A DNA stretch of 64,000 bases from Haliclona indistincta (Eukaryota; Porifera; Demospongiae; Haplosclerida; Chalinidae): contig OZ024785.1 of NCBI GenBank assembly GCA_964017065.1, positions 372,001 through 436,000 on the forward strand, read 5' to 3'. Positions 1-11,657 of this stretch are shown here, piece after piece (position 1 is the first letter of the stretch; every line of letters begins with the position of its first letter). The notes under the pieces were generated by a model. The model saw only the letters and a program-made list of their open reading frames with translations. It searched no databases and was not told the DNA's origin. Both the position numbers and the translations under genes were made by a program.

Positions 1-434
1 TTCAATGAGATTGTTTGTTGGAACTGCTGTTTTAGTTGCCTCTCTTGTAAAATGGAAGGTGTAAATAATTGAGCTGGCACTCTGTGTAAAGCGCATAGCT
101 GTTCATCTGGAATGCTTATTATTGATAATAAAACTTGTACCAATTTAAATCATTACATTGTTAGATAAATTCATGAAACATAGAAGGCACATGTACAGTA
201 CATACACACTATTGTTGATTTCATTTCAAAGTCGATATCTCTCTCCTTCACTTTTTTCTTGGTATTAATCTGATAAAAGGCCTCGTAAATACAAGGCCCT
301 GGCCGCTCACTCAGAATCGGAAACCACTCAGCACGACGACAAGAGGACTCAGGAGGCGCGGGCAGCATGCAGCAGAGAAAAGAGAACAGGAAACCGTTGG
401 TGAACTCGCCAGTAGACACAGCAACCACCACCCA

Positions 435-548
435 GGACGTATAGGAAACAGTGATAAGTTACTCTTCGGCTTCTTGCTGGGCGAGCGACTGGACAGCTTA
501 GAACGGTGTGGAAACTGGGCAGCATGTCTCATCACTGTCTTGCAGTAG
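435..548 (+). other. Open segment with faint PfkB-like C-terminal resemblance
   Basis: This frame reads GRIGNSDKLLFGFLLGERL, then a stretch with LERCGNWAAC, and stops at TAG 546-548. It is repeated at 3040-3153 in copy 2. The GFL..G...LERC pattern resembles the C-terminal helix region of PfkB/adenosine-kinase sugar kinases, but the GAGD anion-hole motif is not intact and the sequence upstream is just Arg-rich. The opposite strand is open too. I treat it as a possible captured exon fragment, not a gene. Confidence 0.2.
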
Positions 549-1113
549 ATTTGTCAATATAGAGTCAACTCTCATAATAACGATGCACTGTTTCTACAAT
601 GAACAATACGACTATGAGCATGGTAATAATTGCCATTATGCACTTCAGATTACATAAAATTAATAGATTAACTTAAATTTCTTGTTTTTGATGATATGGC
701 ACTAATTGACTGAGCTTGATTGCTCCACACCACGTTTCCATTATAATTCTGCTCAGCAGTGATGGTCAGTGTACATTAATTTTGGATCATTTAATATGAA
801 AAACTGCCAAAATCAGTATAATTATTTTCTGCTTCCAATAATGCAATTCAAACACCAAATTTCAATTTTCATTATCGAGTTTGTCATAAATAATAATCGA
901 CGTACTCGTCATGGAATTGAATTATTTAGTAGATTATTATTCAATCACTACACACTAACACAAAACACAACAAAAGCAGTGCTTCTGCCGCATATGGCGA
1001 TGTAGAGTGTACGAGAATGTTTGTATTTACAACCACAAATTTAACAATAATATGGCTTTTCTCTTTGTCAATGAGCCGGTCATGAGAGAGGTAATCAATT
1101 AATACCTCGGTTG

Positions 1114-1216
1114 TCACATAACCGAGTTATTAATGCTGCTAGCTCCTTTCACTCTTGTTTTTGTTTCCCCTGTCTTTCTAGTACTTTCACTGCCTGCTAG
1201 ATCCACTATCGCCAGT
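1114..1216 (-). pseudogene. Kinesin motor-domain exon relic, copy 1
   Basis: Reading the minus strand from 1216, directly after a good splice acceptor (tgcttgtag), the frame gives LAIVDLAGSESTRKTG and then KGASSINNSVM before a TGA at 1114-1116. VDLAGSE is the kinesin switch-II signature and the GAS-INNS block matches the next conserved stretch of the motor. Only about 35 residues remain, without P-loop or neck. The intact acceptor suggests a genomic exon copy, not a processed transcript. An identical relic lies in copy 2 of the tandem duplication. Confidence 0.7.
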
Positions 1217-1611
1217 CTACAAGCAAACACACTAAGTAATTTATTTACATTGTTAGATAAATTCTTGAAACATAGAAGACACATGTACAGTGCATACACA
1301 CTTATGTTGATTTCATTCCAAAGTCAATATCTCTCTCTTTCACTTTTTCTCTGTATTAATCTGATAAAAGGCCTCGTAAATACAAGGCTCTGAAGCACAA
1401 TACATACAATAATTATCTTTAATCTGAACTGGAACTTTTTCTCGAGGGTTGTAGACTACTGATCTTCTGTTTATGCCAGTTTTTTTGTTGACCACATTAT
1501 CACTAACACAATTATAACTTATTATAACTTTTAAACTTTTGAACAATAATTGTTCAGTCAATCATCCATAGTGGCTTTGTTCTTGTGTTCTGTTCGCTAT
1601 TTCTGTTCTTT

Positions 1612-1850
1612 AATACATGCCTTTGAACTGTGGCTGCTGTCAACATAATGTTGTTCCTCTTTAAGGGGCTTGGATTGTTGTTTCTTTTTAATACATGCCT
1701 TTGAACTGGAATTACTGTGGCTGCTGTCAACATAATGTTGTTCCTCATTAAGGGGCTTGGATTGTTGTTTCTTTTTAATACATGCCTTTGAACTGGAATT
1801 ACTGTGGCTGCTGTCAACATAATGTTGTTCCTCATTAAGGGGCTTGGATT
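1612..1850. repeat. 87-bp tandem repeat, about 2.7 copies
   Basis: The unit runs from TTTAATACATGCCTTTGAAC through GGGGCTTGGATTG. 87 is a multiple of three, so the array stays open on the minus strand and gives a spurious 29-residue periodic peptide. Single diverged units recur at 8765, 11290, 15905, 16620 and 39050, so this is a dispersed repeat locally amplified. Confidence 0.85.
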
Positions 1851-3771
1851 GTAGTCACAATCTATAATATAATTGACTCCTCACTATCCAAAAGTGATGA
1901 CCTTATATTTCATTTGCTACTTTAATGATGGATTTGTACTTGTGCGTTTTAGTTATTCATGCTCATCATGTACATGTATGATTTCATTCAGTGCTAGAAT
2001 GGTATGTGTGTTAGTGATTTATTGTGACATGTGTCACTAGATCAGACAACGCCATCGCTCTCTTCTTGATGATAATTCTTGCTGTCTATTCCTGTAGCTA
2101 GCTCATTTTTGGTTTCTTTGACTGCATTATGCTATTGGCTACACTTACAATATAATTATTTGCCCTCATTTGTTACTCATATAATCTTTTTTCATAACGA
2201 TTTTACAAATAAAGTGCAATAAGTATCATTAACTCTACCCTTCTTTTCCATCGTATGGTCCACTTCTTCTCTACTGTATATGAGTGCTAAGAGAGCACAT
2301 CGCTTGAAGAGGGCAAAATTCATTTTGATCGTATTGCTGAATGTGTGCTGCTTTTGCTGGTCCTCTAGCTGTGTCTTCTGCTCCTATCTCCTTCTTCTTG
2401 TTCTCTAGTGACTGTGAAGCATTTGCCTCATAACCACCTCATAACCACCACCACCTGCTGCTATCCTCGCACGCTTTCTGCACTCATAATGCAATAGAGT
2501 TAACTAGCACTGCATAGTTTACTGACCTGTTCTGCTTCTCCATAGACATCAAATTGCTAATAGGTAACACCATATTACATGAGGTTAGTTTTCGTTAGTC
2601 ACAATAACACTGTTAACATGGTATTGTCCTGTCCTGCTTGTGGTCCTTTACACACAGTCAATAGCATAATTATACATAGTGGTCATTTACCAGACGTAGC
2701 TTCAATGAGATTGTTTGTTGGAACTGCTGTTTTAGTTGCCTCTCTTGTAAAATGGAAGGTGTAAATAATTGAGCTGGCACTCTGTGTAAAGCGCATAGCT
2801 GTTCATCTGGAATGCTTATTATTGATAATAAAACTTGTACCAATTTAAATCATTACATTGTTAGATAAATTCATGAAACATAGAAGGCACATGTACAGTA
2901 CATACACACTATTTTTGATTTCATTTCACCACTCAGCACGACGACAAGAGGACTCAGGAGGCGCGGGCAGCATGCAGCAGAGAAAAGAGAACAGGAAACC
3001 GTTGGTGAACTCGCCAGTAGACACAGCAACCACCACCCAGGACGTATAGGAAACAGTGATAAGTTACTCTTCGGCTTCTTGCTGGGCGAGCGACTGGACA
3101 GCTTAGAACGGTGTGGAAACTGGGCAGCATGTCTCATCACTGTCTTGCAGTAGATTTGTCAATATAGAGTCAACTCTCATAATAACGATGCACTGCTTCT
3201 ACAATGAACAATACGACTATGAGCATGGTAATAATTGCCATTATGCACTTCAGATTACATAAAATTAATAGATTAACTTAAATTTCTTGTTTTTGATGAT
3301 ATGACACTACTGCTGGTCATATCATCGTAATAAAATAGTTGGACTGGTTTGGCTGCTAGCCTCCATTGACTGAGCTTGATTGCTCCACACCACGTTTCCA
3401 CTATAATTCTGCTCAGCAGTGAGTGGTCAGTGTACATTAATTTTGGATCATTTAATACGAAACAACTGCCAAAATCAGTATATTTTCTGCTTCCAATAAT
3501 GCAATTCAAACACCAAATTTCAATTTTCATTATCGAGTTTGTCATAAATAATAATCGACGTACTCGTCATGGAATTGAATTATTTAGTAGATTATTATTC
3601 AATCACTACACACTAACACAAAACACAACAAAAGCAGTGCTTCTGCCGCATATGGCGATGTAGAGTGTACGAGAATGTTTGTATTTACAACCACAAATTT
3701 AACAATAATATGGTTTTTCTCTTTGTCAATGAGCCGGTCATGAGAGAGGTAATCAATTAATACCTCGGTTG

Positions 3772-3874
3772 TCACATAACCGAGTTATTAATGCTGCTAG
3801 CTCCTTTCACTCTTGTTTTTGTTTCCCCTGTCTTTCTAGTACTTTCACTCCCAGCCAGATCCACTATCGCCAGT
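3772..3874 (-). pseudogene. Kinesin motor-domain exon relic, copy 2
   Basis: The acceptor, the VDLAGSES motif and the terminal TGA are all as in the 1114-1216 relic, and they were duplicated with the surrounding 2.7 kb block. A third, degenerate version of the same block is at about 18750-18960, where the motor motif no longer reads in one frame. Confidence 0.7.
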
Positions 3875-4076
3875 CTACAAGCAAACACACTAAGTAATTT
3901 ATTTACATTGTTAGATAAATTCTTGAAACATAGAAGGCACATGTACAGTACATACACTCTAATGTTGATTTCATTTCAAAGTCAATATCTCTCTCTTTCA
4001 ATTTTTCTCTGTATTAATCTGATAAAAGGCCTCGTAAATACAAGGCTCTGAAGCACAATACATACAATAATTATCT

Positions 4077-4316
4077 TTAATCTGAACTGGATCTTTTTCT
4101 CGAGGGTTGTAGACTACTGATCTTCTGCTTATGCCAGTTTTTCTGTTGACTCCGATTTAACTCCCAGGAACAGTTCCGACTGTTTATAAGGACCGCCAAG
4201 GCTTTAACGGCCTCCTTCAGCTCCTTCTCAAAGGGATCCAGTACTTCCCTCGTGTATTCTCGTATCATTACTCTGATTTCAGCTTCAGAACGCATTGAGA
4301 TATTGGAACGAACCAT
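4077..4316 (-). pseudogene. Helical exon relic with FEKELKEAV block
   Basis: The minus strand gives an open segment containing EVLDPFEKELKEAVKA. After a one-base shift it continues as GGPYKQSELFLGVKS. The relic at 30960-31150 has the matching series FEYKLKEAV, then GGDFNQSGLFLGV, in a single frame, so this copy carries a frameshift after KEAVKA. The two share a conserved exon of an unknown protein. I do not recognise the family; the first half looks amphipathic helical. Confidence 0.45.
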
Positions 4317-5292
4317 ACGGTTTTTCTCCTAGAATATTCTTAGAGTTGTACATGAAGAATTTAAGTCTGTTAAACCACTTCATAGCTATAAAATTGTTGT
4401 CTGAGCCCTGGTCTATATACTGGGACTCATTCTTCATTCTTGTCCCGATACTTACTCTCTGCACATTGCATCATCTGTATGGATAAGGCAATAATAATAA
4501 TAATTTTAATCTTATTGTTACTTCCTGACCATGTGCACCGCCCAGACTCTATAATCTCCGCTATCTTTCGTGTTTTTTATGAATTGTTTATTCATACTGT
4601 GTTAAGGTGGCGGCAATGTTGTTTTATTAAAGGGATTATGGTTGGTATTCTCTCCTACTTTAAGAGAATTTCTATTTTTGTCTATTAATTTTTATTACTT
4701 ATAAACTTTCACATGTACTTATCATGTAATAATAACTGTTGTTCATTGAATTATAATTGTTAAAACGTGGGTCACTACCCTAAAATTTCTGACTAAGCAC
4801 TGGTCGAAGCAGGTATTGTCTCTTAAAATCAGGTAGCGCTGTGTCATACTCATGTGCGGGTCCAGTCGACCAGTTCTAACATTAGTAATTACTATAAGTA
4901 AGCATGACTATGTTGAAATGTGGTGCTACTTGTCTGTCTTGGCCTGTACTATCAAATGCTTAGCCTGTGCTTCTTCATCACAATAATACATGCATACGTC
5001 CAACATGTTTTGTGTCTGAGTCTAACCAACTGTACCTACCAGTTATGACTTGTTCTGGACTGGTAGTACACTCAATGATCTCGTGCTGTTCTGGTCAGTA
5101 CCTGTTGTCATCTGACTGACTTGTTGTTATCACATAATACACATTGATCATACTGTGACTCCTTGTGTTAGACCACATCATGTCTACCTTGTTACATTAC
5201 TATAACTTTGATGTAGGACATTTAGTCAGTTGTTTAAATTGTTCAGTCGATCAGTCATAGTGGCTTTGTTCTGTTCGCTATTCCTGTTGTCA

Positions 5293-5538
5293 CTTCTTTA
5301 ATACATGCCTTTGAACTGTGGCTGCTGTCAACATAATGTTGTTCCTCTTTAAGGGGCTTGGATTGTTGTTTCTTTTTAATACATGCCTTTGAACTGGAAT
5401 TACTGTGGCTGCTGTCAACATAATGTTGTTCCTCATTAAGGGGCTTGGATTGTTGTTTCTTTTTAATACATGCCTTTGAACTGGAATTACTGTGGCTGCT
5501 GTCAACATAATGTTGTTCCTCATTAAGGGGCTTGGATT
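5293..5538. repeat. 87-bp tandem repeat, second array
   Basis: This is the same unit and copy number as the array at 1612-1850, within copy 2 of the tandem duplication. The first unit is shortened in the same way in both arrays, so the amplification predates the duplication. Confidence 0.85.
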
Positions 5539-5856
5539 GTATAATATAATTGACTCCTCGGTATCCAAAGTGATGACCTTATATTTCAATTGCTACTTTA
5601 ATGATGGATTTGTACTTGTGCGTTTTAGTTATTCATGCTCATCATGTACATGTATGATTTCATCCAGTGCTAGAATGGTATGTGTGTTTGTGATTTATTG
5701 TGACACTTGTCACTAGCTCAGACAACACCATCGCTCTCTTCTTGATGATAATTCTTGCTGTCTATTCCTGTAGTTAGCTCATTTTTGGTTTCTTTGACTG
5801 CATTATGCTATTGGGTGCACTTATACAATATAATTATTTGCCCTCATTTGTTACTC

Positions 5857-5889
5857 TATTTGTAAAATCGTTATGAAAAATGATTATAT
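5857..5889. other. 33-bp micro-inversion relative to copy 1
   Basis: These 33 bp are the reverse complement, with about one mismatch, of 2179-2211 at the equivalent point of copy 1. In copy 2 the segment is flanked by the inverted heptamers GTTACTC (left) and GAGTAAC (right). In copy 1 only the left heptamer is present, and the copies stop being similar just beyond. Confidence 0.8.
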
Positions 5890-6039
5890 GAGTAACCTGA
5901 AGGAATTTAATTTTTTTATCCATGTGTCTCTAATATTACCATCTGTTCTTGGTATTTTTGAATGGGATTGTTCGTCAGTTTGCTGCTCCTCCCTTTTCTT
6001 TGTTGGCGAACGTTGCATCACAATGGAATTAAATTAAAT

Positions 6040-7640
6040 TACTGATTGCCAATAGGTTCTAACAATCTTCTGTCCAAACACAACACGAATTGCTTTGGTT
6101 CACACATCAGGTTATTGGGAAAATTGATTGTGAAATAAACCAATTACAACAATCATCCAAACTGTTTAAAACTGACTAATTTATTCCCAATGAATACTTC
6201 ATAATGCCTTTGCACTAATTGTGTCACATTTGGTTAGTTTGGTTGCTTGAAAAGTGAGTACTGGTCAAAAAAAACAGACCAGGTTCGAAAGTCTTACACT
6301 TTATTTCTTTTCCTCTTCACCTACTTCGTTGCATCTATTTTTACTGTTGGCAAAGATCATTGTAATAGAATATAAGTTCATTAACGTAAGCCAACTCCGC
6401 TGTACATGATTGCAAGTCAGCATACCTGATTGTTTTAATCATGTCAAGACCGGCGAAGGTGGTCCTAAGACGCTTGGAGGAGAGAGTGAGCCGAATTTCT
6501 GCACCTTCAAGGATTACTTTTCCCCTTAACTATGGATTTGGACATAATTTACAGCCATTTTTTTACACTGGAATCTTCTTTAGAACATTTTTTTTGAATG
6601 TGACAATGACTTTGTGGTAGTGCTGCACATTTACTTTGTTTCCACCATTTTTTCATGGAGGACATGTCGATGTTGTTGCACTTTCCTCTATCTAACCTTT
6701 CTCCTTTATTCTTCCTGTTTACTCTAAATATAAATATCATAATCATAATTATAATGGAGGGCACGAAGGCCGGTGTGGGCACGAGGGCCAGTGATGGCAC
6801 TGGGTAAAAACAATAACAATCTCATAATGTTTCAATGTCCTCATTTTCTAGGTTTTTTGATGTCTCTAAATCAGAAAAGCACTCCACAGTTTTTCTTTAA
6901 TGTACAGGCGATCTCTTTAGAGACGAAGAGATCGTCTACCAAGTGCTGCTAAGCACCCATCGTGAATAGGCAGCATTGAAACCCTTCGTTTCTTTGCCAA
7001 ATAAATGAGATTTATCGAGGCAAGACAGTGATCGATGACATGTTTCCGCTTGTACAGGGCCATTCTCGTTGACCAGTTCGAAGGTATGGCTGTCAATCAA
7101 TAGTCGTGGATTTGCTTCGTTCTCTCTCGATTAATGTTGAAAACCGAGTTGAATGTAGTTGTGGACACCAAAACGTATACTACCATTATGACTAGAAATG
7201 ACTTACAAACATTATGGACATCATGTGGTCTATTAGGAGATGAATAGCAGTATACTACTTTTTGAATAAATCCATTTGTATGCCGATTAAGACAGAAAGT
7301 AAGGTATGGAATGTGCTTCTATGCAATTTAAGCTTAAAGGCTCTTACACTATCTTGTCTTGCGCACACCATTAATATTATTATTAATGTCTGGATGCTAG
7401 TCTGGATTCAGCACTTTATCTGACCAAATAAATTATGTTATAACTAGTGCAAAATAATCATAGTGTGGTTTTACATCCACTACCTGATGATGCTGATAGC
7501 ATTCCTAAAGGCTTACCAAATTAATATTATTAGCGAGGTAAGTACTGAAGTCTTGCCTGTAGCGTCATAGTTTTATCGCGCAAGTCTACATTATGACATC
7601 TTTTCACATGCAGTATGTACGTATTGAGTGATGCTTGTTT
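6040..7640. repeat. Dispersed repeat family Y, copy 1
   Basis: About 1.6 kb is nearly identical to 23158-24785, and its right half also matches 16745-17520. Internal landmarks are AACCTTTCTCCTTTATT, the block GACGAAGAGATCGTCTA and a GATTAAGACAGAAAGTAAGG segment. The minus strand shows short open pieces such as MALYKRKHVIDHCLASINL, but they are shared only as repeat sequence and have stops in some copies. No coding function is supported. The adjoining 7640-8340 stretch holds short Q-rich/CTG-rich pieces also seen at 17.5-17.7 kb and nothing else. Confidence 0.8.
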
Positions 7641-8339
7641 CCATTCTATGTTACAATGTTGGCTATAGCAACTAAATGTATGACCGTCTGGTGACTTTTT
7701 CTTGCAATCAGGTGCACGCCTTAGTTGGTACTCTGATTATAGCACAGGCTTGAGTGTACCAGTCATGCATTGGCTGATGCAATGATGGCTGTGGTGGTGG
7801 CTGTGCCTGTGGTAGTTGCTGCTGTGCCTGGGGTCAAGTAGATTGTAGATGTGTCCTACTGGTTAGTAGTTGGAAATGGTGTTTATGCCATCCCAAGGAT
7901 TCCTGACTGGTTGTTCCGTCATCTATATTAATTCATCATTCAAAGGCTCCTCCCGTATTCTTCTCCTGACTGGTCATTCCGTCATCAAAATAATAAGGAT
8001 AATTCATCATTCAAAGGTGCAGTAAGCTGTTTATGCAGTTTGCAACTGGAATTACTGTGGTTGCTGTCAACATAATTTTGTTCCTCGTTCATTAGTTCTC
8101 CTTAATTGGTTCACTCTTGTTATTTTGTCACGTCTTTCGAATGTGAAAAGAGACTTATTGGTGCTTGCAGCCTCATAATAAAAACTTGATAATAAAAAAA
8201 CTTGTACCAATTTAAATCATAATAATTATTTAACATAGATTCAAAATAATTTTAACTTATAAATTTAGCTATACAGCTTTATAATTATTATGTTACTTCC
8301 TTAATATCTAATCACCACAGCCATACATGTTAAAACGAG

Positions 8340-8938
8340 ACTCCTTCCGACCAACAATTCTGCCACATTACCCATCTTCAAGATCCTCGTACGACAAGCA
8401 GCATTCCCAACCTTTCATTACAGGGAAGCAATATGATATGCGATTGGTCCCATCACAGTAGGATTAGTGATGACTTGGTGACAATGAATGCTCTAAATAC
8501 AGTTTAAACCCTTTGCACTCCATCTGGTTAATGTGGTTAATTGAAGAGTGAATACTTGACACCATTGTGTATTATGATACTTGTTGTTTTCACACTTTGC
8601 GGAGGTCAACAATTTATCAATTCTTGATAATACCTTATTAGAGGTTATCTGTAATGAGTTGTGTAGCTCTTTAATATGGGATTGTGATGCTATTGTTAGT
8701 TGTTTAAAATAATGTTCGGTCAATTATCCATAGTGGCTTTGTCCTTGTGTCACATTCTTTTCTTGCCTTTAATACATGCCTTTGAGCTGGAATTACTGTG
8801 TCTGCTGGCAACATAATCTTAAGTGGCTTAGATTGTAGTCACAATCTACATGTATTGTGTTGATTGCCGCAGAATGACTCGCATCAATAAATTATTATAC
8901 TTTTCTCAACAACCGATATGTCCTTGGTAATATTGTGT
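8340..8938. repeat. Dispersed repeat family Z, copy 1
   Basis: This block matches 11005-11465 and 38610-39235 and contains one unit of the 87-bp family. It shows no convincing coding potential on either strand. Confidence 0.8.
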
Positions 8939-9110
8939 GAAGCTTTGTGTCTATCTGCATCTTATATTGTGTCTATCTGCATCTTATAAGCTTTGTGTCT
9001 ATATGTATATTGTGTCTATCTGCATCTTATATTGTGTCTATCTGAATCTTATAAGCTTTGTGTCTATATGTATATTGTGTCTATCTGCATCTTCTGGTAC
9101 TCTTGCTCCT
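8938..9110. repeat. Short tandem repeats of GTGTCTATCTGCATCTTATA
   Basis: Alternating units of about 20 and 33 bp (GTGTCTATCTGCATC and TTTGTGTCTATATGTATATT) are repeated several times at the right edge of Z copy 1. No gene is visible. Confidence 0.8.
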
Positions 9111-9122
9111 GGTTGAAGCACA

Positions 9123-9724
9123 TAGCTTATATGCACCTTCTTCTTGTCTCTCCTACTTCTCTGGTGGTTGCTGTTCCTGGTTGATGTGGCTGTGATGGTT
9201 GCTGTGCCTGGTTGATGTGGCTGTGGCTATGGTAGTTATTTTTTGATTGAAGGATATTTAGGTTAAGTAGCATCGTTAACAACTTTAATAAATTATTTGG
9301 ACATTTTGTTAAAACTAGTGATTCCTTGCCCTCTACTAAATCTTTCTTGAGAATGTCAACATTCATCGACAGGGCGTAGGTAATCTTTCTCAACTCAGTC
9401 ATCTGTGTCTTTTTGTGCAATGTTAGCTTATATGCACCTTCTTCTTGTCTCTCCTACTTCTCTGGTGGTTGCTGTTCCTGGTTGATGTGGCTGTGATGGT
9501 TGCTGTGCCTGGTTGATGTGGCTGTGGCTATGGTAGTTATTTTTTGATTGAAGGATATTTAGGTTAAGTAGCATCGTTAACAACTTTAATAAATTATTTG
9601 GACATTTTGTTAAAACTAGTGATTCCTTGCCCTCTACTAAATCTTTCTTGAGAATGTCAACATTCATCGACAGGGCGTAGGTAATCTTTCTCAACTCAGT
9701 CATCTGTGTCTTTTTGTGCAATGT
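9123..9724. repeat. Exact 301-bp tandem duplication
   Basis: 9123-9423 and 9424-9724 appear identical, which points to a very recent event or an assembly duplication. Each half carries on the minus strand an open piece with helical character, including YALSMNVDILKKDLVEGKES. The same peptide coding stretch is found at about 33540-33585, directly joined to the 42-bp coiled-coil array there. These halves therefore look like a detached exon of the coiled-coil relic. Confidence 0.9.
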
Positions 9725-9867
9725 TGGCTATAGCATCTCATTCAGCTGGTCCTCTATCTGCCATGTTGTGACATCTTTTCGTCTGTAGTGTCATTGATTT
9801 ATCTATTTTCCCTTGATTTTGTGCAAAGTTGACTATAGCACCTAAAATTAATTTTATTGATGACGAA

Positions 9868-10530
9868 CTAGTTGCAGTCAGGAGCAAGCCGTGGATTAGT
9901 TGACTGGAACTGGTTTGGGCGCTCCAGTAACACATTGGCTGTGGTGCAATGCTGTAGCTGCTGATCCAGTGTGGTTAGCTTCCACTGGTGTTCTTCCTGC
10001 TGCTGCTTCTTCTGGCTATCTATCAACTTTTGCTGGTATTCTATCTGCTTCTTCTGGCTATCTATCAACTTTTGCTGGCTGCTTCTTCTGGCCATCTATC
10101 AACTTCTGCTGGTATTCTATCTGCTTCTTCTGGCCATCTATCAACTTCTGCTGGTATTCTATCTGCTTCTTCTGGCTATCTATCAACTTCTGCTGGTATT
10201 CTATCTGCTTCTTCTGGCTATCTATCAACTTCTGCTGGTATTCTATCTGCTTCTTCTGGCTATCTAGCAACTTCTGCTGGTATTCTATCTGCTTCTTCTG
10301 GCTATCTAGCAACTTCTGCTGGTATTCTATCTGCTTCTTCTGGCTATCTAGCAACTTCTGCTGGTATTCTATCTGCTTCTTCTGGCTATCTAGCAACTTC
10401 TGCTGGTATTCTATCTGCTTCTTCTGGCTATCTAGCAACTTCTGCTGGTATTCTATCTGCTTCTTCTGGTCCTATCTGCTTCTTGTGTTGCTCAAGTTGG
10501 CTCTTAAGCTCCTCCTGGCATTTATTCCTT
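9868..10530 (-). pseudogene. Coiled-coil relic with 14-residue tandem repeat (42-bp unit)
   Basis: On the minus strand a 42-bp unit encoding SQKKQIEYQQKLLD is repeated about ten times (10010-10465), with conservative LLD/LID variation. 14 residues is two heptads, and Ile/Leu spacing fits a coiled coil. Upstream (10470-10530) a different frame reads ELKSQLEQHKKQI, so a one-base loss near 10470 separates the array from its N-terminal part. Downstream, the frame runs on for about 50 residues (LTTLDQQLQHCTTANVLLE). The unit length keeps plus-strand frames open as well, so the frame alone proves little. A sister locus is at 33590-34130. Function unknown. Confidence 0.5.
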
Positions 10531-10559
10531 TACAGAGATCAAAACGATCTCTGTAATGA

Positions 10560-11000
10560 ATCTTTCTTTCTTTTTTGATTATAGGTCGCAATGACCAGGT
10601 ACTTGATTGACTCCAGGTGAACCGAATTTGCCTCGTTTGTGGCCCATGGGTTTCGGTTAGGTCCGGTTAGGTACTACAGGAGGAATGTCGCCTAATTAAT
10701 ATACATAATTATAAAGCTATTTACGACAGAACTCACTAACCATTGTCAGAATAGTCAGTAAATCACTGGGAGGGGCGGAACAGAGGAGGAGGTGGGGCCT
10801 GAGCAGGTTGCACAGTGACGCAATATCATATGCGACTGGTCACCAGTATGGAGACAGTGACCAGGTCTCATCACGGTAGGATTAGTGAGGAGACCTGGTC
10901 CGTCAATGTCGATTATCGTCAATGGCTTTTCTGTAACGATATGATAATCGTTGTGTTAAAAAATCGTGATAATATCGTGCTACCGGTATATCGCCCATCA
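10560..11000. repeat. Flank of the coiled-coil relic, duplicated at 34.2 kb
   Basis: This block matches 34165-34545, which also follows a 42-bp array, so array and flank were copied as one unit of about 1 kb. It contains several small dyads (ACCAGTATGG..., GGTTAGGTCCGGTTAGGT). I see no gene in it. Confidence 0.75.
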
Positions 11001-11004
11001 CTAC

Positions 11005-11480
11005 AATGAATGCTCTAAATACAGTTTAAACCCTTTGCACTCCATCTGGTTAATGTGGTTAATTGAAGAGTGAATACTTGACACCATTGTGTATTATGAT
11101 ACTTGCTGTTTTCACACTTTGCGGAGGTCAACAATTTATCATTTCTTGATGATAATACCATATTAGAGGTTATCTGTAATGAGTTGTGTAGCTCTATAAT
11201 ATGGGATTGTGATGCTATTGTTAGTGGTTTAAATGTTCGGTCAATTATCCATAGTGGCTTTGTCCTTGTGTCACATTCTTTTCTTGCCTTTAATACATGC
11301 CTTTGAGCTGGAATTACTGTGTCTGCTGGCAACATAATCTTAAGTGGCTTAGATTGTAGTCACAATCTACATGTATTGTGTTGATTGCCGCAGAATGACT
11401 CGCATCAATAAATTATTATACTTTCTCAACAATCGATATGTCCTTGGTAATATTGTGTGAAGCTTTAGTTTAATTTATTA
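11005..11480. repeat. Dispersed repeat family Z, copy 2
   Basis: Nearly identical to 8485-8940 and to 38760-39235. There is no supported coding content. Confidence 0.8.
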
Positions 11481-11626
11481 ACAATAACTAGTCTATTATC
11501 ATTATCTGGTCGAGGCAGGAATTGTATCCTAACATTAAGAGGAAATTTTGGGCTCTTACCATTGTCTAACATAGGCTAAACTATTGAGGTAGCACTTGAA
11601 AGCTCTGTCATACTCGTCCGGTGCTG

Positions 11627-11655
<29 letters not shown>
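11627..11655. repeat. (GT)n microsatellite
   Basis: An uninterrupted GT dinucleotide run of about 14 units. Confidence 0.95.

Positions 11656-11657
<2 letters not shown>

Larger units (their letters stand above)
1..2700. repeat. Copy 1 of a ~2.7 kb tandem duplication
   Basis: The sequence at position 1 restarts base for base at 2701, so the window opens inside a direct tandem repeat whose left end lies outside. The copies agree closely through the kinesin relic, the open segment near 435 and the 87-bp units. Copy 1 carries about 95 bp (228-322) that copy 2 lacks. The stretch 1860-2700 holds no gene I can support. A real duplication is favoured over an assembly error because the copies differ by indels and substitutions. 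Confidence 0.9.
2701..5856. repeat. Copy 2 of the ~2.7 kb tandem duplication
   Basis: It starts with the same bases as the window start. It carries a ~60-bp insertion near 3306-3365 and about 1.1 kb of extra sequence (roughly 4145-5230) where copy 1 has only a short AT-rich stretch. The extra part includes the exon-like relic at 4077-4316. Similarity to copy 1 stops at 5856, exactly where a 33-bp segment is in inverted orientation. Confidence 0.88.

Noticed and set aside
6280..6300. GGTTCGAAAGTC as a tRNA T-arm (also at 23399 and 29150)
   Set aside because: No matching acceptor stem, D-arm or anticodon arm around it; it is part of families Y and W.
9900..10578. Plus-strand frames rich in FFWLSINFCWYS and ASSGYLSTSAGIL
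   Set aside because: Shadows of the 42-bp unit; only the minus-strand frame is plausible as protein (coiled coil), and it also occurs with matching flanking exons.
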